Shown piece after piece: positions 35,863 through 45,420 of a DNA stretch of 64,000 nt. Under the pieces are notes generated by a model, which did not search any database, was not told where the DNA came from, and was given only the letters and a program-made list of their open reading frames with translations. The position numbers were made by a program, and so were the translations under genes. Within the stretch, counting starts at the first letter, position 1, and the number at the start of each line of letters is the position of its first letter. The stretch lies in assembly GCA_046595995.1 (NCBI GenBank), contig JBKJNB010000072.1, positions 27,104 to 91,103 of the forward strand, given 5' to 3'. Source of the DNA: JAWXBR01 sp046595995. Its GTDB lineage: Bacteria; Bacteroidota; Ignavibacteria; Kapaibacteriales; Kapaibacteriaceae.

Positions 35863-36755
35863 CGATTGTCCGTAGAGAATGCCGACACGTCACCGCCACC
35901 AATTGCACTTACACGTCCGAGGAGTCCACTGCCTTCAGTACGTTCCACTTCGCGGTAATAGAGCACAACAATTGCAGTTGACGCAAGTGCTGTGATACAC
36001 GTTGTTAGAATGTGTGCCGCTACACGAACAATCGATCCCACAATTTGTAGCCCAATTGTAGTTGCTTCGGATCCTGTGTCTTTAGTCATGACTTCGATGA
36101 GAAATAGCGCAGAGCCAGGGAGATCGACAACCCACCCTACGAATAGAGCACAGAGGAACATGAGAACGAGGTAGAAAAACGCCCACCACCAGTCGCCTTT
36201 GATGAGTGTTAGGCTACGTTTAATTGAAGCACCGACAGTTAATGACTCTGCGAACTGCGCAACAATCATGATGCTCAGCGCGATGCCGATGTAGATGCCC
36301 GGCACGACAAGGACAACCAAGCCAAGTATCGTGAGCATGGTGCGCGCAAACCACCCAGCAAATGCACGTGTCCAGACGCCCTGCAGTGCGATGCGAATCT
36401 CTGGTACCGTAGGTAGTCGGTGTAGGCGGTGGTACTCTAAGAAGTAAATCACCACTACCACGCTCGCAACAAGGTCTGCGCAAAAGTCAATGACAATTGC
36501 CACATAGAACATCCAGAGCGGCACGGTAGAAGATGATTGCCCAAATCCGAATTCCGCAAGAATGGCAGCGTACGGACTCTCGCGCTCGGTGTATTCGAGC
36601 CCGATAGCGGCTAGGACTATTATCGGACCCGCCACAGTTAGCAACAGAATCATTAGCGGCTTGAAAGCATTGCGCATTAGCTCGAACGTTGCGGATATCG
36701 TCTCTGCGAACGGACGAAGCCTATCCATGGGCACGTACTTGTCATACATCGGCAT
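35859..36755 (-). CDS. Multi-pass membrane protein, unknown function
   Basis: 298 aa from ATG 36755 (in-frame alternatives at 36749 and 36728; none has a strong Shine-Dalgarno). N-terminal PMDRLRPFAETISATFELM, then about six membrane segments (FKPLMILLLTVAGPIIVLAA, VDVVSV-like region, MLTILGLVVLVVPGIYIGIA, WAFFYLVLMFLCALFVGWVV). GIYIGIALSIMIVAQFAE and SIKRSLTLIKGDWWWAF recall the glycerophosphoryl-diester-phosphodiesterase membrane domain family often found beside SpoIIM and RDD genes. Overlaps the SpoIIM gene by 14 bases. Confidence 0.7.
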   Translation of the reverse strand: MPMYDKYVPMDRLRPFAETISATFELMRNAFKPLMILLLTVAGPIIVLAAIGLEYTERESPYAAILAEFGFGQSSSTVPLWMFYVAIVIDFCADLVASVVVVIYFLEYHRLHRLPTVPEIRIALQGVWTRAFAGWFARTMLTILGLVVLVVPGIYIGIALSIMIVAQFAESLTVGASIKRSLTLIKGDWWWAFFYLVLMFLCALFVGWVVDLPGSALFLIEVMTKDTGSEATTIGLQIVGSIVRVAAHILTTCITALASTAIVVLYYREVERTEGSGLLGRVSAIGGGDVSAFSTDNR

Positions 36756-37704
36756 GCTTTCGTAAAAGTGTTCGAGGAAGAACAAGAACGTACCAGACCA
36801 TGAACGCAAGCGTACCGACGACGATCAGAATATTTACAGGCAACGGCATATCTGTAAGTCGCGTTACGAACGACTCGAACACAGCGGCGATAATGATCAA
36901 TGGAATGAGACCGATTGCAATTTTTATAGCAGAAGACACACCACGCTTGAACGACTCCATGCGGGTATACGTGCGGGGCAGCAGAATTGCAGTCCCAATG
37001 CGGAAGCCAGCGCCAGCAGCAACAACAACACATGACAGCTCGATCGATCCATGCACATACACACCAAGAAAGAAGCGTCCGACTTCTCCGTGCGAGAAGA
37101 AGAGCGCGTGAAAGGCACCAATCATTACGCCGTTTGTGATGAGCATGTACATCGGACCGACCACAACGAGCAATCCCACGACAACCATGCGCATCATAAC
37201 GAACAGATTGTTCATAGCAATGCCCAGGAACATCATGTAGCCGTCAGATTCTTTGTACACACCCATCGGATTACCAGAACGAATGTTCTGAATCGTCATG
37301 TCGACGTAAGCGTTACCCATGATGCCTCGCAGCATGCCTTCGTCGGACAAACCGAGTCCCATACCAAGTAAGAGCATTAGTAAGAAAACGGCACCACTAA
37401 ACAGAATTGCGCCTCGTGCTTCTAGGAATGCCTCGGGCACCTCGCGTGACCAGAACTGTAGGAGCCTCGATGCCTTGTCACGCCTGTTCTTGTACAGCAT
37501 TCCGTGCACACGTGCAGCAAGTTGGTTCAGGTATCGATGTGTTGTGCTGTCGGGATATTGCGCAGCGGCATGGGCGAGGTCGTCTGTGATGTCTACAAAC
37601 AGCGACGCCAGACGGTCAGGATCGACGTCCTTTCCGTTCGCAAGATCTTTTTCGAACTCCTGCCATTGCTCCTGATGCCCTCGAACGAATGCGGGTTCGC
37701 GCAT
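36742..37704 (-). CDS. SpoIIM-family (stage II sporulation M-like) membrane protein
   Basis: 320 aa. About 100 N-terminal cytoplasmic residues with DLAHAAAQYPDSTTHRYLNQ, then five or six membrane segments; NNLFVMMRMVVVGLLVVVGP, LITNGVMIGAFHALFF and VYVHGSIELSCVVVAAGAGF are the SpoIIM/DUF95 landmarks. No sporulation is implied: the family is widespread in non-sporulating bacteria, usually beside MoxR and RDD genes. First gene of the eleven-gene operon. Confidence 0.88.
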   Translation of the reverse strand: MREPAFVRGHQEQWQEFEKDLANGKDVDPDRLASLFVDITDDLAHAAAQYPDSTTHRYLNQLAARVHGMLYKNRRDKASRLLQFWSREVPEAFLEARGAILFSGAVFLLMLLLGMGLGLSDEGMLRGIMGNAYVDMTIQNIRSGNPMGVYKESDGYMMFLGIAMNNLFVMMRMVVVGLLVVVGPMYMLITNGVMIGAFHALFFSHGEVGRFFLGVYVHGSIELSCVVVAAGAGFRIGTAILLPRTYTRMESFKRGVSSAIKIAIGLIPLIIIAAVFESFVTRLTDMPLPVNILIVVGTLAFMVWYVLVLPRTLLRKHADV

Positions 37705-37760
37705 GAATTATCCCTTCGTGACGCACGCAGGTCGCGTTTTAGGTATGCCCTCGTGACGAG

Positions 37761-37768
37761 CAAATATA
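37761..37768 (-). promoter_or_regulatory. Candidate -7 promoter element of the eleven-gene operon
   Basis: TATATTTG on the minus strand fits TAnnTTTG, 57 bases before the SpoIIM start, in the 122-base gap to the divergent RDD gene. Confidence 0.45.
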
Positions 37769-37826
37769 TGATCGTGTACTCATTGCATTCCTCTTGCGAT
37801 ATTGCACGCAATATGACAGGCAACCA

Positions 37827-38624
37827 GTGAGCACCATAGAAATCGACACTACACAAAACGTTAGCATTCGTTTTCAAACCGCGAACGTTCTCGAAAGAAT
37901 TCTTTCTCGGATAATTGACGGTGTTATCGCAACTGTCTTTCTGTACGCATGCTTTCTACCATTGGGGCTGCTTAGCTTCAACGATTCTGGTGTAACAATG
38001 CCGTGGTTGCTCACAACGCTCGCCGTTCTAGTGTTTGTGCTCGTGTTTTTCTACTCGTTTATTATGGAGTCGATCTTCCACGGACAGACCGTTGGCAAAA
38101 TGGCCATGAATATTCGCGTCGTGCGAATGGATGGCACAGAGCCTTCCATTGGCAACTATGCGGTTAGGTTTCTTGTTGCCGTGTTCGAGGTTACGATGAC
38201 GTTCGGGGTGGTGGCAACAATTGCCAGCCTCGTCTCAAAGTCCGGACAGCGCCTGGGTGACATGGCAGCAGGCACGCTCGTGGTGCGCAAGGCACGCAAG
38301 GTTACACTCGCCCAAGTCGGCATGGTGGCAGATGCACCCCAACACGTAATTAAATATCATAGCGCCGGCAGCCTATCACCGGCGGATGTAGAAGTGCTAA
38401 AGGAAGTGTTGCACGAAGCGAAGGTTAGGAGCCGAACCTCGGACGCTACGCACATAGTACTCGAAGCCGCCAAGAGGCGTATCGAGGTTGTTCTTCGCGA
38501 ATCGTCTGATGATGCGGCATTAATCTTTTTGCTAGACGTGCTCGCCGATTACAATGCGATACACGGATCGGCACATGGTGCAATGCCTCTGGGCACTACC
38601 AGCGATACCGTGCGCCGAGGTTAA
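37827..38624 (+). CDS. RDD-family membrane protein
   Basis: 265 aa from GTG 37827 (an AGG six bases upstream); the frame is open to a TTG 33 bases earlier. RDD core: NVLERILSRIIDGVIATVFL, ESIFHGQTVGKMAMNIRVVR and GQRLGDMAAGTLVVRK, with three membrane segments. A cytoplasmic tail of about 110 residues follows (ADVEVLKEVLHEAKVRSRTS). RDD genes commonly pair with SpoIIM; here they diverge. Its last 29 bases overlap the 3' end of the broken gene on the other strand. Confidence 0.88.
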   Translation: MSTIEIDTTQNVSIRFQTANVLERILSRIIDGVIATVFLYACFLPLGLLSFNDSGVTMPWLLTTLAVLVFVLVFFYSFIMESIFHGQTVGKMAMNIRVVRMDGTEPSIGNYAVRFLVAVFEVTMTFGVVATIASLVSKSGQRLGDMAAGTLVVRKARKVTLAQVGMVADAPQHVIKYHSAGSLSPADVEVLKEVLHEAKVRSRTSDATHIVLEAAKRRIEVVLRESSDDAALIFLLDVLADYNAIHGSAHGAMPLGTTSDTVRRG

Positions 38625-41017
38625 TACCAATGATGTTATGCGTCCAGTCACCATCGGTTATTAGCTTGCCGAGAGGCTGCGTGTATTGAGCTTCTAGAAA
38701 CACCGACATCCTGAACGTAACAGGATACATGAACCCAATTCCACCAAAGGCAGCGGCGTTTACGGCTCGTAACGATGAAAGACTCTCAGGCGCCCTGCGC
38801 TGCGAGCGTGTACCGTCTGCAAACGTGAAATTGGATGGCTGGATAATGGTCTGCGATACATTTACGCTCGAGCCAAGCGCCATAGTAGCCTGCACGCCGC
38901 CTAACAGATAAAAGAATCGCAACGGGAACCACTCCGCGGCGAACCCAAGGCTTAAGAATGGGGCGCTAACGCTAAGGGTCGTGCCTTCTTGGTAAGGAGT
39001 GATACGCTGCGATAACGTGTCAAACACGCCACGTTCAACAGTGTCGGCCGAGACCATCGTGCCGCCAAGGACGTTAACCGACAGCCGTGCCGTTAGGATA
39101 AAGTCTTGCGACATACGCCGTCCGAGCAGCAAACCACCACCGCCGGCAAAGCCCTGGCCTGGAGTAAATGTCGATTGGCCCGACACACCATCCGTTGTGC
39201 GAAAGTTCGTTTCGTGAAACACGTGAGCAGGAGATACATAAGCACCAGCCATCCATGCACCCTCTGAAGCGCACTCAACCTCGCGCCCGGGCGTTAGAAT
39301 GAACGCGTAACGTTCTGTGAGAGCATCGAACACATAACAAATGGTGAACTGGCTAGCATTGTCCGCCATATCGACGGCACTGATCACGATTCGTCCTGGG
39401 CTCCCTTGCGACGATGGACGAATTCGGGCCGTAGCCTGTGGCGTGCCCTCGTCTATTTTTGGAATTTCAGCGTCTAACGATGCGGAATACAGAACCTTAA
39501 TCGATTTGATGCCTCGATCGCTGGTTCTATCATCACGAAATACAACAAGAAAGTCATCGCGGACTTTACGGCCTTCTGCGAGCGGTGCGAGCGTATCGAC
39601 AAGTCTACTTAATTCGAAGAACGACTGCCCCGCCATATTGCCATACGCGTCGTAGGCGTCGGTCTTGAAGCCAAATCCATACGAATACAAACCGAATGGT
39701 GTGCCCGGATCGCCAGCAATCGGAAGACTATTGATGAGGTGCGTTCCAAACGGAATACCGATTTGTGCGATCGAGTAACGACTCTCGCCCAGGACCTTGA
39801 AGTCAGCGGTATCAAGCCGGCGTCCGTTAAGGCGCAACCCACTAATCGAACTTGTTGGGGTTACGACATTGATGTAGTGATGCCAGTCGCCGTTAATCGG
39901 AGTTGCAAAACGATACTCGTTCAGGAACTGCTGCGTTGGGCTTATCAAAATCATCATGGGGTCGCCCACACTGTCACCATTCTTGAAGCCTTGCGCAAAC
40001 TGCGCAACGAGAACAGGCTTGTCTGCCGTTACCTGGATATGGCGATTGACATTGAGGTTCTCGAAGAACTCGCCTTTGCGAAGAACAGCTACGAGCTTTG
40101 CGTCTTCGAACACGCGTGTATTGTCTTCTGACGAGATATACGTACCGTGTAATCTCGTCAGAAGACAATACACGGTACGTATATCTCGAGCGCTCTTTTA
40201 GCATGCCGAGATAATAATGCATGCCCCATGCTGTTATCGGCGGCATCTGTTCGACAAGGTGATTACACGCGTCGATCTTGGGCGGTACATACGCGCACTG
40301 GTGGCCGCTAAACACTGCAATCTTTTTGTTGGCCTTGACGAGAGTACCTGTAAGGTCACAAGGGCCTATCGATTCGAAGCGCGCGTTAACCGTATAGACA
40401 TCGCCTCTGCGCAGATTTACTTTAAACGGCTGACCGATCCGACGACCAGTGCTTGTCGTCGCATTCGGCGTTATCTCTACTTCGGTATCATCCTCTGTAG
40501 CAATAATGCTGATGGCAGACAAAAGATCTGCTGCAAGTTTTGTGTAACCCACTGCACGATACTCTGTGCCTAGTACACTCACGGGCAAACCCATGTATGT
40601 GTCGGTAGTCTGGAATCGACTGTTAAGCCCGTACACAGCCACTGCTGTATCCGCCGTGATATGTACGCCTAATCGTTCTGGTGTCTCGAGCGCGCGCAGC
40701 TGTGCACGTTCGGGCAACACAACAGTTACAACGCTGTTGGCCTTTACCTCGACGAGTTGTTCGAAGCCTATTTCCGTGATTTCGACACGGACCTGTGCAT
40801 CGTAACTACTCGTGATGAAGAGTTGAAGCTTGAGTTTGTCAGGGCGCTGCGCAGTGCCTTGCTGTCCTTCACGAAAATTCTTCATGAAGCACACCCAGAA
40901 CTCTTTTCCTTCTGAGTTCTTGGTTATGATTTCGGGGTCGCGAGCTGTGGCCGAGAGCGCACCAACATTCCACAACACACACAGCAAAACAGCGCCAAGC
41001 AAGGTTCGTCGTATCAC
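38596..41017 (-). pseudogene. IgGFc-domain protein fused to outer-membrane barrel, frame broken by a 31-base inverted insert
   Basis: N-terminal part (41017 to about 40183): signal peptide MIRRTLLGAVLLCVLWNVGA, SEGKEFWVCFMKNFREG, VAVYGLNSRFQTTDTYMG, VEITPNATTSTG, VFSGHQCAYVPPKIDACNHL, paralogous to the N-terminus of the 998-aa protein at 19520-22516. C-terminal part (about 40120 to 38596): NTRVFEDAKLVAVLRKGEFF, FLNEYRFATPINGDWHHYIN, then a barrel ending LGARYRW. The two halves are in different frames, separated by 40138-40168, the reverse complement of its own surroundings. Removing those 31 bases joins the frames as YTYRVISSEDNTRVFED and gives 796 codons plus stop with no other break. Pseudogene, a reversible variant or an assembly artefact are all possible. 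The 3' half alone is open from an ATG at 40173 that exists only because of the insert. ATGA overlap with the upstream gene. Confidence 0.85.
40121..40182. repeat. Interlocked inverted repeats (fold-back insertion)
   Basis: Four adjacent blocks on the plus strand: 17 bases (40121-40137), 14 bases (40138-40151), then the exact reverse complement of the first block (40152-40168) and of the second (40169-40182). Written on the gene strand the order is X1, rcX2, rcX1, X2. The middle 31 bases are the reverse complement of X1X2, the sequence they split. Confidence 0.97.
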
Positions 41018-41784
41018 TTCTGCACCACAAACGGATACATGTATGAGCCACTGTCTGTGCCGAGCTGCAGAATGTATGCACCTGTGCTAAGCTCCGACAT
41101 GAGCAAATCAAGAGCGACAACATTTTGTCCGGCCGTAGCCGATACGTCCTTCAACACCTGCACTAGGCGTCCGCGAGTATCGCGCACCTGCATGTGAGCT
41201 ACGCCAGCGGCACGCATAACAAAGGCAACCGTTGCTCCCGTGGCAACGGGGTTTGGATAGATAGTCGTTATTCCTTCGGCGTTCGGATCCTGTATAACAC
41301 CGCCACCTAAGCGCTTTACAACGCCGCTGGTAAACACTGCGTCGGCCACATCAACACCGTTCTGACGGAGGGCAGTCGGCACAAGAAGCCCGATGGCTTC
41401 AGACCCCTGAAGGAATTGCACGTCTACGGCGAAGAGCTGTCCGTTTGTTTTTGCAAGAACATTATCGCATTCAACGACCAGGCGGCTGCGGTCTGCATCG
41501 ATGGCTACGTTTTCGACAATCGTCGGTGCCACGCAACGGTAGGCCCAAAGGCCGCTACCCGTAAGGGCTCGAATAGACACGATCTGATGCGGATACTCGA
41601 GGGTAATTCTTGAACTACCGTCTTCTGAAATGGTGCCGCTTACCATTACACGGAGTACCTGACCAGGTGCGCCACTTGTCTCCGCTGGTACGCGCACCTC
41701 ATCGAGTGCACGTGTGACAACGGCACTGCAGAACAGTACGAGAGAGGCGATAACGAAGAGCGGAAGGCGGTAGGGGTAGTGCAT
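41014..41784 (-). CDS. Secreted protein with cohesin-like domain and T9SS sorting domain
   Basis: 256 aa. Signal peptide MHYPYRLPLFVIASLVLFCS-AVVTRA; a beta domain of about 145 residues opening VPAETSGAPGQVLRVMVSG resembles cohesin/NHL-like sandwich domains (GQ-L-x-V-V-V pattern); then TTIYPNPVATGATVAFVM, MQVRDTRGRLVQVL and STGAYILQL form a type A T9SS CTD. ATGA overlap joins it to the broken gene downstream. Possible partner or co-secreted factor; unproven. Confidence 0.82.
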   Translation of the reverse strand: MHYPYRLPLFVIASLVLFCSAVVTRALDEVRVPAETSGAPGQVLRVMVSGTISEDGSSRITLEYPHQIVSIRALTGSGLWAYRCVAPTIVENVAIDADRSRLVVECDNVLAKTNGQLFAVDVQFLQGSEAIGLLVPTALRQNGVDVADAVFTSGVVKRLGGGVIQDPNAEGITTIYPNPVATGATVAFVMRAAGVAHMQVRDTRGRLVQVLKDVSATAGQNVVALDLLMSELSTGAYILQLGTDSGSYMYPFVVQK

Positions 41785-41800
41785 GCGTTGTAAGGTGCGG

Positions 41801-41808
41801 CAAATATA
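41801..41808 (-). promoter_or_regulatory. Candidate -7 promoter element before the T9SS cargo gene
   Basis: TATATTTG on the minus strand, 17 bases before the ATG at 41784, a very short leader. It is the same octamer as upstream of secD and the SpoIIM operon. Confidence 0.5.
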
Positions 41809-41818
41809 CCATGACCTG

Positions 41819-43804
41819 CTAGTACTCTTGGAGAATGATCACATCATAGCCCTTTGCCTTGCTGCCCGCAACAACCAGCGTGTAGCTATTGCCTAACGGA
41901 CCGAAGTTGATGGGCAACTGGAAGAGTGTTTCAAATGTGTCAGAATTATATACGTAGAAGGTGCCTCGACGATCGCGTGTATTCAAATCTGAGGGTGAGA
42001 CTAGCCCGTACGCAACCCTGTCAGCGAGTTTTTCAGCATCCGGCGTTTGGCTCGGGACAGAGTCGTACGCAATAGAAACGAGACCGACATCGGCGGTTGC
42101 GTTGATCACACGACGCTGAGAAGCGCCAGGTTGGATGAGTAAGGGAGCACTGCTGAGTTGAATGATGTTTGGCATTCCACCACCCTCTGCATAGATGGCT
42201 AATGTACGTTCACCGAGGACTGGCATTAGTGAGGCGCTTGCAGCGCCAACACTTAGTGAAATCGGTGATAAATCCACGCTTGTTGTGAAACCACCCCTAT
42301 AGTAGAGGCGAGCATTGTTGACGATAGAGCCGAGGTTAACGGTTTCGAAATCGTTTGTTGGGGATGCATTAACGATACGCACGATAGCAGCGCTGGCAGC
42401 TGCTACGAGGGGTACGTCTAGGTCGTCGTCATCAATGAGATAATCTGAAATCCCACCGCTCATGTTGTCTGCAACGATGAGTTCGTATGATCTGTCTGCT
42501 TCGACGTTCAGCCGCATAATAGCAAGCACGACTGTCGGTGATCCTGCAGTTGAAACCGTAACTGGAATTTGTCCGGGGGCTTCTGCAAAGGGGCTCGATG
42601 TATTGTCGAAGGTTAAGCCGCTCGCAATGGTTTTGCCAGCCGTGAAGCCATTGGGCGAGCTAACGTCTGTGCGCGCACCTATCGACACGACAAGTGGTCC
42701 TACCAAGGCACTTGCATGCGTAACACGAATCACGGCTTTACCACCCGCTCCGCTTGGTTTCAGTGGAGGTGGGATAATGATAATCCGCGCCTCGCCTGCC
42801 GTATCGGCGGTAACGATTGTATAAGACTGACGCACGTTTAGCGATGTGCTATCAATGGCATTGCGCCCGTCAGCATACGCTAGCGTAAATACATCGGGTT
42901 CAATGCGTTCGCATGTTGTTACCTGTGCGAGCGTGCTTATACGTCCGGTGCCCAACGCCGAAGCAAGAGTTTGTCCACTCGATTGCACTGTTACCGTCGA
43001 GGGCGAATTCGCCACGTTCACAACACGAATGTCTGCGTTTCGAGCTATCACTGGTACGAATGTCCTGCCGACGTTTTGGGTGGTATCCGATTCGTCCATG
43101 AGCAGTACCGAGGGCTGCGAGCCCCCTGCCAGCGACGGGTAGAAGATGATGGAGTACGGCACGTATTCCATTAACGTGCATTCGAATGTGCCAAGAATAG
43201 TCGTGTCGGTTAGTGCCGTGCGTATGAGCGTGAACACCGTAAAGCCGGCCGGGATTTCGCGGTATATAGAACCTACCCGAAACGGAATGGGGATTGAGGT
43301 CAGAAGGGGTCCACTCGGACATCCCACCCGTACCTGATACGTTGTGTTGCTTTCAGGTACAACATTGATAACCCGAACCTGGGCCATAGGCGTTGTTGTA
43401 AGCACTTGTGATGCATTAAACACAATAATCGTATCTGGCACTGCTGGCTGCAGGGTGTCGCCTACAACAAAGACGTCGTAGATACTTCCGCGCGTGAATC
43501 GCTCGCGGCTGGTGGTGCGTAGTTCAGTCGTTGCACCAGCAAGCACTTCGATAAGACTCGAATCTCCGGGCGACACTACAACTGCACTCACCAATCCTGT
43601 GGGTATTTCAGGCGTCTGAACGTTCCTCTCCAAGAGCATCCTTCGGGCCGTGTTGCCAGGCATGAGATTAAAGAATCTAACCCGAATATCTGCCGATCCC
43701 GGCGGTGGGTTCACGATGTTTGCGTCCTCTGAAGCACAGCCTGCAACGAGCAGGATGCAGAGGATTGCGAGAACTGAGAATGTGCGAAGGGGTATGTTGG
43801 GCAT
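41819..43804 (-). CDS. DUF4397-repeat lipoprotein
   Basis: 661 aa. Lipobox in VLAILCILLVAGC. Repeated blocks of about 110 residues, each opening with (A)xxRVxNxxP or IRVxHAS: ADIRVRFFNLMPGN, AQVRVINVVPESNTTYQVRV, ADIRVVNVANSPSTVTVQ, AVIRVTHASALVGPLVVSIG, AIVRIVNASPTNDFETVNLG. These match DUF4397 beta-sandwich repeats of surface proteins, role unknown. Ends NSYTLVVAGSKAKGYDVIIL without a T9SS domain. No Shine-Dalgarno is obvious at the ATG. Confidence 0.82.
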   Translation of the reverse strand: MPNIPLRTFSVLAILCILLVAGCASEDANIVNPPPGSADIRVRFFNLMPGNTARRMLLERNVQTPEIPTGLVSAVVVSPGDSSLIEVLAGATTELRTTSRERFTRGSIYDVFVVGDTLQPAVPDTIIVFNASQVLTTTPMAQVRVINVVPESNTTYQVRVGCPSGPLLTSIPIPFRVGSIYREIPAGFTVFTLIRTALTDTTILGTFECTLMEYVPYSIIFYPSLAGGSQPSVLLMDESDTTQNVGRTFVPVIARNADIRVVNVANSPSTVTVQSSGQTLASALGTGRISTLAQVTTCERIEPDVFTLAYADGRNAIDSTSLNVRQSYTIVTADTAGEARIIIIPPPLKPSGAGGKAVIRVTHASALVGPLVVSIGARTDVSSPNGFTAGKTIASGLTFDNTSSPFAEAPGQIPVTVSTAGSPTVVLAIMRLNVEADRSYELIVADNMSGGISDYLIDDDDLDVPLVAAASAAIVRIVNASPTNDFETVNLGSIVNNARLYYRGGFTTSVDLSPISLSVGAASASLMPVLGERTLAIYAEGGGMPNIIQLSSAPLLIQPGASQRRVINATADVGLVSIAYDSVPSQTPDAEKLADRVAYGLVSPSDLNTRDRRGTFYVYNSDTFETLFQLPINFGPLGNSYTLVVAGSKAKGYDVIILQEY

Positions 43805-43836
43805 GGGGACGAACCGGAACGAACGGCAAGTTGCGA

Positions 43837-43844
43837 TATTTTTG
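43837..43844 (+). promoter_or_regulatory. Candidate -7 element at prfA
   Basis: TATTTTTG fits TAnnTTTG but ends only two bases before the ATG at 43847. If real, the transcript would be leaderless or start inside the annotated gene, favouring the in-frame GTG at 43853. Confidence 0.3.
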
Positions 43845-43846
43845 TG

Positions 43847-44926
43847 ATGAACGTGGAAGAACGACTACTAGCCATATTGGACAGATTTCGTGCTGTGGAG
43901 CACTCGCTGAATGACCCCCAGGTCGTGAACGATGTGAACCGCCTGCGCGACGCGTCGAGAGAATATGCTTCTCTTCGGCCTGTGGCCGCGGCTGCAACGC
44001 TGTACCTCGACTATAGCCGTGGCTTGGCCGAGAACCGAAGTATGATAGACGACGACGCCACAGACCCAGATATGCGTCAGATGGCATACGACGACTCAAA
44101 GCGCATTCAGGATGAACTGGCAGAGCTTGAAAACCGTTTGAAAATCCTTTTAATTCCGCGCGACCCACTCGACATGAAGAGCTGCATTGTGGAGGTCCGT
44201 GCCGGAACGGGCGGTGACGAGGCAGGCATCTTCGTTGGCGACTTATTCCGTATGTATCAGCGTTACTGCGAACGGCACGCCTGGAAGCTTGAGACGATTG
44301 ACTTTACAGAGTCGGAACGCGGCGGCTACAAAGAAATTACTTTTAGTGTTGAAGGTGACGACGTCTACGGTGCGTTGAAGTATGAAAGTGGCGTGCACCG
44401 TGTACAGCGCGTTCCTGAAACAGAATCGCAAGGACGCGTTCATACGAGCGCGGCAACCGTTGCGGTATTGCCCGAGGCCGAAGAGGTTGATGTACAGATT
44501 AACGACGGAGATTTACGCATCGACATCTTCCGATCTGGCGGTAAGGGCGGACAGAATGTGAACAAGGTCGAGACTGCAGTACGCCTTGTACACATTCCCA
44601 CAGGCATCGTTGTGCAATGTCAGGATGAGCGCTCGCAGCTAAAGAATCGCGACAAAGCAATGAAGGTGCTGCGTGCCCGGCTCTATGATCATGAGCTAGC
44701 AAAGCAGCAATCGGCAATTGCCGGGGCGCGCAAGAGCATGGTGAAGTCGGGCGACCGATCAGAAAAGATTCGCACGTATAACTGGCCTCAGAATCGTGTT
44801 ACCGATCACAGACTAGACGGCGATGTAAAGAATCATCCCCTGCAGCAAGTGGTGGACGGCGATCTAGACGACATCATTAATGCGTTACGAATGGCCGAAC
44901 ATGCTGATACTCTGCAAGGCGCATAA
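43847..44926 (+). CDS. prfA: Peptide chain release factor 1
   Basis: Reads UAA and UAG and triggers peptide release. Seen: the domain with VEVRAGTGGDEAGIFVGDLF, the stop-codon recognition tripeptide in VQRVPETESQGRVHTSAATV (P-x-T type of RF1), and the catalytic GGKGGQNVNKVETAVR loop. Ends with YNWPQNRVTDHR. 359 aa, normal length. ATG 43847; no Shine-Dalgarno. Divergent from the DUF4397 gene with 42 bases between starts. Confidence 0.97.
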   Translation: MNVEERLLAILDRFRAVEHSLNDPQVVNDVNRLRDASREYASLRPVAAAATLYLDYSRGLAENRSMIDDDATDPDMRQMAYDDSKRIQDELAELENRLKILLIPRDPLDMKSCIVEVRAGTGGDEAGIFVGDLFRMYQRYCERHAWKLETIDFTESERGGYKEITFSVEGDDVYGALKYESGVHRVQRVPETESQGRVHTSAATVAVLPEAEEVDVQINDGDLRIDIFRSGGKGGQNVNKVETAVRLVHIPTGIVVQCQDERSQLKNRDKAMKVLRARLYDHELAKQQSAIAGARKSMVKSGDRSEKIRTYNWPQNRVTDHRLDGDVKNHPLQQVVDGDLDDIINALRMAEHADTLQGA

Positions 44927-44952
44927 CATTCATTTATAAACTAGGTTATGGC

Positions 44953-45420
44953 ATGGGTGATGGTCTAAAAGAACGCCTTAAACAGCGCTCGTTCTCGTCG
45001 CCGCACCAAGAGGCATTGCTAAGCGTCCTGGTTTGCGCCGATTTCCTAACGCGCCAGTGGGAGGAAGCGTGCCTTGTGCACGGCATTACTGGTGCTCAGT
45101 ACAACGTGCTGCGCATCCTGCGTGGCGTCTTTCCAGAAGGACACTCGCGTGCGGAAATAATCAGTCGCATGATTCACGCGGCGCCAGACGTTACACGTCT
45201 CATCGATCGGCTGGTACGCAGCGGTTACGCCCGCCGTGGACGCAGCAAGGAGGATGGCCGCCTATCGCTGACATATATCACGCAGAAAGGCCTTGACCTT
45301 GTATTGTCTGTGCAACCGCGGGTCGACATACTAGAATCTGACCTACGCAAACACATCGATGAAACGGAAGCTGGAACGCTTACTTCGATATGTGAGAAGA
45401 TTCTGTCGGCGGGTAGGTAA
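44953..45420 (+). CDS. MarR-family transcriptional regulator
   Basis: 155 aa winged-helix protein. GITGAQYNVLRILRGVFPEG, SRAEIISRMIHAAPDVTRLI, DRLVRSGYARRGRSKEDGRL match the MarR recognition helix and wing (DxRxxxx-type RSKEDGR). Regulated gene unknown; the CAP-domain gene follows its stop without a gap and is the first candidate. Confidence 0.9.
   Translation: MGDGLKERLKQRSFSSPHQEALLSVLVCADFLTRQWEEACLVHGITGAQYNVLRILRGVFPEGHSRAEIISRMIHAAPDVTRLIDRLVRSGYARRGRSKEDGRLSLTYITQKGLDLVLSVQPRVDILESDLRKHIDETEAGTLTSICEKILSAGR

Noticed and set aside
36742..37704. Evidence of sporulation
   Set aside because: SpoIIM-like proteins occur widely in non-spore-formers beside MoxR/RDD; no other sporulation gene.
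39974..40173. Both halves of the 38.6-41.0 kb locus as two independent genes
   Set aside because: The start of the 3' half and the end of the 5' half are created only by the 31-base inverted insert; both align with one paralogue.
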